Source of the DNA: Amblyomma americanum
Lineage: Eukaryota > Arthropoda > Arachnida > Ixodida > Ixodidae
Reading direction: 5' to 3'
DNA: 64,000 nt
NCBI RefSeq assembly: GCF_052857255.1
Contig: NW_027526678.1
Span: forward strand, 62,001 to 126,000
The translations under genes were made by a program, and so were the position numbers. The notes under the pieces were generated by a model. The model did not search any database and was not told where the DNA came from. It worked only from the letters and a program-made list of their open reading frames with translations. Positions 62,310 to 64,000 of this stretch are shown piece by piece. The stretch's first letter is position 1. The number at the start of each line of letters is the position of its first letter.

Positions 62310-64000
62310 GATTTGACGCGTATCAGAGGAACACTTGTAAAGCCGATGTGTTGTGATTTAGCTCGTTTCGGTCTAAAACAGCTTGTTTCGCTGTATTAAG
62401 CAGGAATACGTGCTTTTCGCGCAGTTATAAGAGAAAAAGTTTTAAAGGCATGTCACAGGGACACTTGTAAAACCGATGTGTTCAGATTTACCCCGTTTCG
62501 GTCTAAAACAGCTTGTTTCGTTAGACTAAGCACGAATACATGCTTTTCGCGCAGTTATAAGAGAAAAAAGTTTTGACGCGTATCAGAGGAACACTTGTAA
62601 AACCGATGTGTTCAGATTTAGCTCGTTTCGGTCTAAAACAACTTGTTTCGTTGTATTAAGCACGAATACATGCTTTTCGCGCAGTTATAAGAGAAAAAGT
62701 TTAGACGCGTATCAGAGGAACACTTGTAAAGCCGATGTGTTGTGATTTAGCTCATTTCGGTCTAAAACAGCTTGTTTCGCTGTATTAAGCAGGAATACAT
62801 GCTTTTCGCGCAGTTATAAGAGAAAAAGATTTAAAGGCATGTCACAGGGACACTTGTAAAACCGATGTGTTCAGATTTACGCCGTTTCGGTCTAAAACAG
62901 CTTGTTTCGTTAGACTAAGCACGAATACATGCCTTTCACGCAGTTATAAGAGAAAAAAGTTTTGACGCGTATCAGAGGAACACTTGTAAAACCGATGTGT
63001 TGTGATTTAGCTCGTTTCGGTCTAAGACTGCTTGTTTCGCTGTATTAGGCAAGAATACGTGCTTTTCGCGCAGTTATAAGAGAAAAAGTTTTGACGAGTA
63101 TCACGTGGATACTTGTAAAACCGATGCGTTCAGATACAGCTTGTTTCGGTCTAAAACAGCTTGTTTCGTCGTATTAAGCACGAATACATGCTTTTCGCGC
63201 AGTTATAAGAGAAAAAGATTTGACGCGTATCAGAGGAACACTTGTAAAACCGATGTGTTGTGATTTAACTCGTTTCGGTCTAAAACAGCTTGTTTCGCTG
63301 TATTAAGCAAGAATACATCCTTTTCGCGCAGTTATAAGAGAAAAGTTGTGACGCGTGTCTCAGGGACACTTGTAAAACCGATGTGTTCAGATTTAGCTCG
63401 TTTCGGTCTAAAACAGCTTGTTTCGTTGTATTAAGCACGAATACATGCTTTTCGCGCAGGTATAAGAGAAAAAGTTTTAAAGGCATGTCACAGGGACACT
63501 TGTAAAACCGATGTGTTCAGATTTACCTCGTTTCGGTCAAAAACAGCTTGTTTCGTTTGAATAAGCAGGAATACATGCTTTTCGCGCAGTTATAAGAGAA
63601 AAAAAGATTTGACGCGTATCAGAAGAACACTTGTAAAACCGATGTGTTGTGATTTAGCTCGTTTCGGTCTAAAACAGCTTGTTTCGCTGTATTAAGCAAG
63701 AATACGTGCTTTTCGCGCAGTTATAAGAGAAAAAGTTTTGACGCGTGTCACAGGGACACGTGTAAAACCGATGTGTTCAGATATAGCTCGTTTTGGTATA
63801 AAACAGCTTGTTTCGTTGTTTTAAGCATGAATACATTTTTCGCGCAGTTATAGAAGAAAAACTTTTGACGCGTATTAGAGAGACACTTGTAAAACCGATG
63901 TGTTCAGATTTAGCTCGTTTCGGTCTAAAACAGCTTGTTTCGCTGTATTAAGCAAGAATACATGCTTTCCGCGCAGTTATAAGAGAAAAAGTTTTGACGC
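62310..64000. repeat. HOR unit 30 (incomplete at right edge)
   Basis: It starts with the AAAGCC and AGCAGGAATAC monomer (here with ACGTGC), then ACCCCG, GCTCATTTCGG and the CACGTG monomer (63088-63216). From 63347 it repeats the diverged block of 61441-62095. The window ends at the start of another monomer (GTTTTGACGC), so the array continues. Confidence 0.85.
63347..64000. repeat. Diverged monomer block, copy 2
   Basis: It repeats 61441-62095 with small differences: AAAACC for AAAGCC, two bases missing in AATACATTTTTCGCG (about 63830), GTATTAGAGAG for GTATTACAGAG and CTTTCCGCG for CTTTCTGCG. It is cut by the right edge. Confidence 0.85.

Larger units (their letters stand above)
1..64000. 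repeat. 129-bp satellite array (entire window)
   Basis: A head-to-tail array of a 129-bp monomer fills the window, with about 500 copies estimated from the length. Recognisable blocks in each copy are an MluI-type palindrome (ACGCGT), CACTTGTAAAACCGATGTG, GCTCGTTTCGGTCTAAAAC, AGCTTGTTTCG, ATACATGCTTTTCGCGCAG and TTATAAGAGAAAAAG. All copies have the same orientation; I saw no inversion. No stretch over 300 bases departs from the repeat, so nothing else is present. Both edges cut through a monomer, so the array continues outside. I do not recognise the family. A link to centromeric or other heterochromatin is inference from size and homogeneity. Confidence 0.99.
43533..64000. repeat. Super-HOR copy 3 (incomplete, at least 20.5 kb)
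   Basis: It follows the order of copies 1 and 2 (18-mer, 23-mer, 23-mer, short units). It is enlarged by a 4,481-bp tandem duplication, and its second 23-mer is reduced by about 517 bp. From about 61441 the order departs from copies 1 and 2 and enters a more diverged block. Where this copy ends cannot be decided inside the window. Confidence 0.82.

Noticed and set aside
188..63486. About 50 open frames of 61-146 codons on both strands as genes
   Set aside because: They recur with the repeat, overlap on opposite strands, have 43-residue periodicity set by the monomer length, mostly need GTG as start, and end wherever a type-A monomer brings TGA. No conserved domain is recognisable.
1..64000. 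CRISPR array
   Set aside because: The repeats are contiguous with no unique spacers, are 129 bp long, and no cas genes are present.
1..64000. Transposable element or its terminal repeats
   Set aside because: No transposase, reverse transcriptase or integrase frame, no inverted or long terminal repeats and no target-site duplications were seen. All copies are head-to-tail.
1..64000. tRNA, 5S rRNA or other RNA gene tandem repeat
   Set aside because: No cloverleaf, no A/B/C box arrangement and no 5S-like core was found. The only pairing is 5-bp dyads.
1..64000. Telomeric repeats or array boundary in the window
   Set aside because: No short telomere-type repeats and no unique flanking sequence are present. 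Both edges lie inside monomers.

Overview
The whole window is one tandem satellite DNA array. I found no unique sequence, no credible protein-coding gene, no RNA gene, no transposon and no CRISPR array on either strand. The basic unit is a 129-bp monomer, about 39% GC, repeated head-to-tail roughly 500 times. The array runs off both ends of the window (base 1 and base 64000 both lie inside a monomer). A gene-free, homogenised satellite of this size points to eukaryotic constitutive heterochromatin, such as a centromere, pericentromere, subtelomere or a sex or B chromosome. The species cannot be named from the sequence. CpG is over-represented in the monomer, which fits a genome with little CpG methylation better than a heavily methylated one.

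The array is organised on three levels. Level 1 is the 129-bp monomer, in two main forms. Type A has GTATCAGAGGAACAC and TGTTGTGAT; type B has GTGTCACAGGGACAC and TGTTCAGAT. Level 2 is a higher-order repeat (HOR) of ordered, individually recognisable monomers, most often a 23-mer of about 2,934 bp. Each HOR ends in a 94-bp monomer with a 35-bp deletion, which gives a sharp boundary marker (GCAAGATTTGACG). I placed 30 such boundaries (22, 3088, 5763, 8697 and so on to 62310). Level 3 is a super-HOR of about 17.8 kb, a fixed succession of long HORs (18-mer, 23-mer, 23-mer) followed by short HORs of 1.1-2.1 kb. Two complete copies (8697-26468 and 26469-43532) and most of a third (43533 onward) are present.

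Layout: 1-8696 holds three long HORs, the right end of a preceding block. Super-HOR copy 1 is 8697-26468, copy 2 is 26469-43532 and copy 3 starts at 43533. Copy 3 contains an additional 4,481-bp tandem duplication (43891-48371 and 48372-52852). From about 61441 to the right edge the monomers are more diverged and form their own 1,906-bp repeat.

Corresponding positions in different super-HOR copies are nearly identical, while monomers within one HOR differ by several percent. This is the usual signature of recent amplification by unequal exchange. Size differences between copies are mostly whole numbers of monomers, and some monomers are visible chimeras of two HOR positions. Open reading frames of 60-146 codons occur on both strands because 129 is 43 x 3. 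They are a by-product of the repeat, and I do not annotate them as genes.
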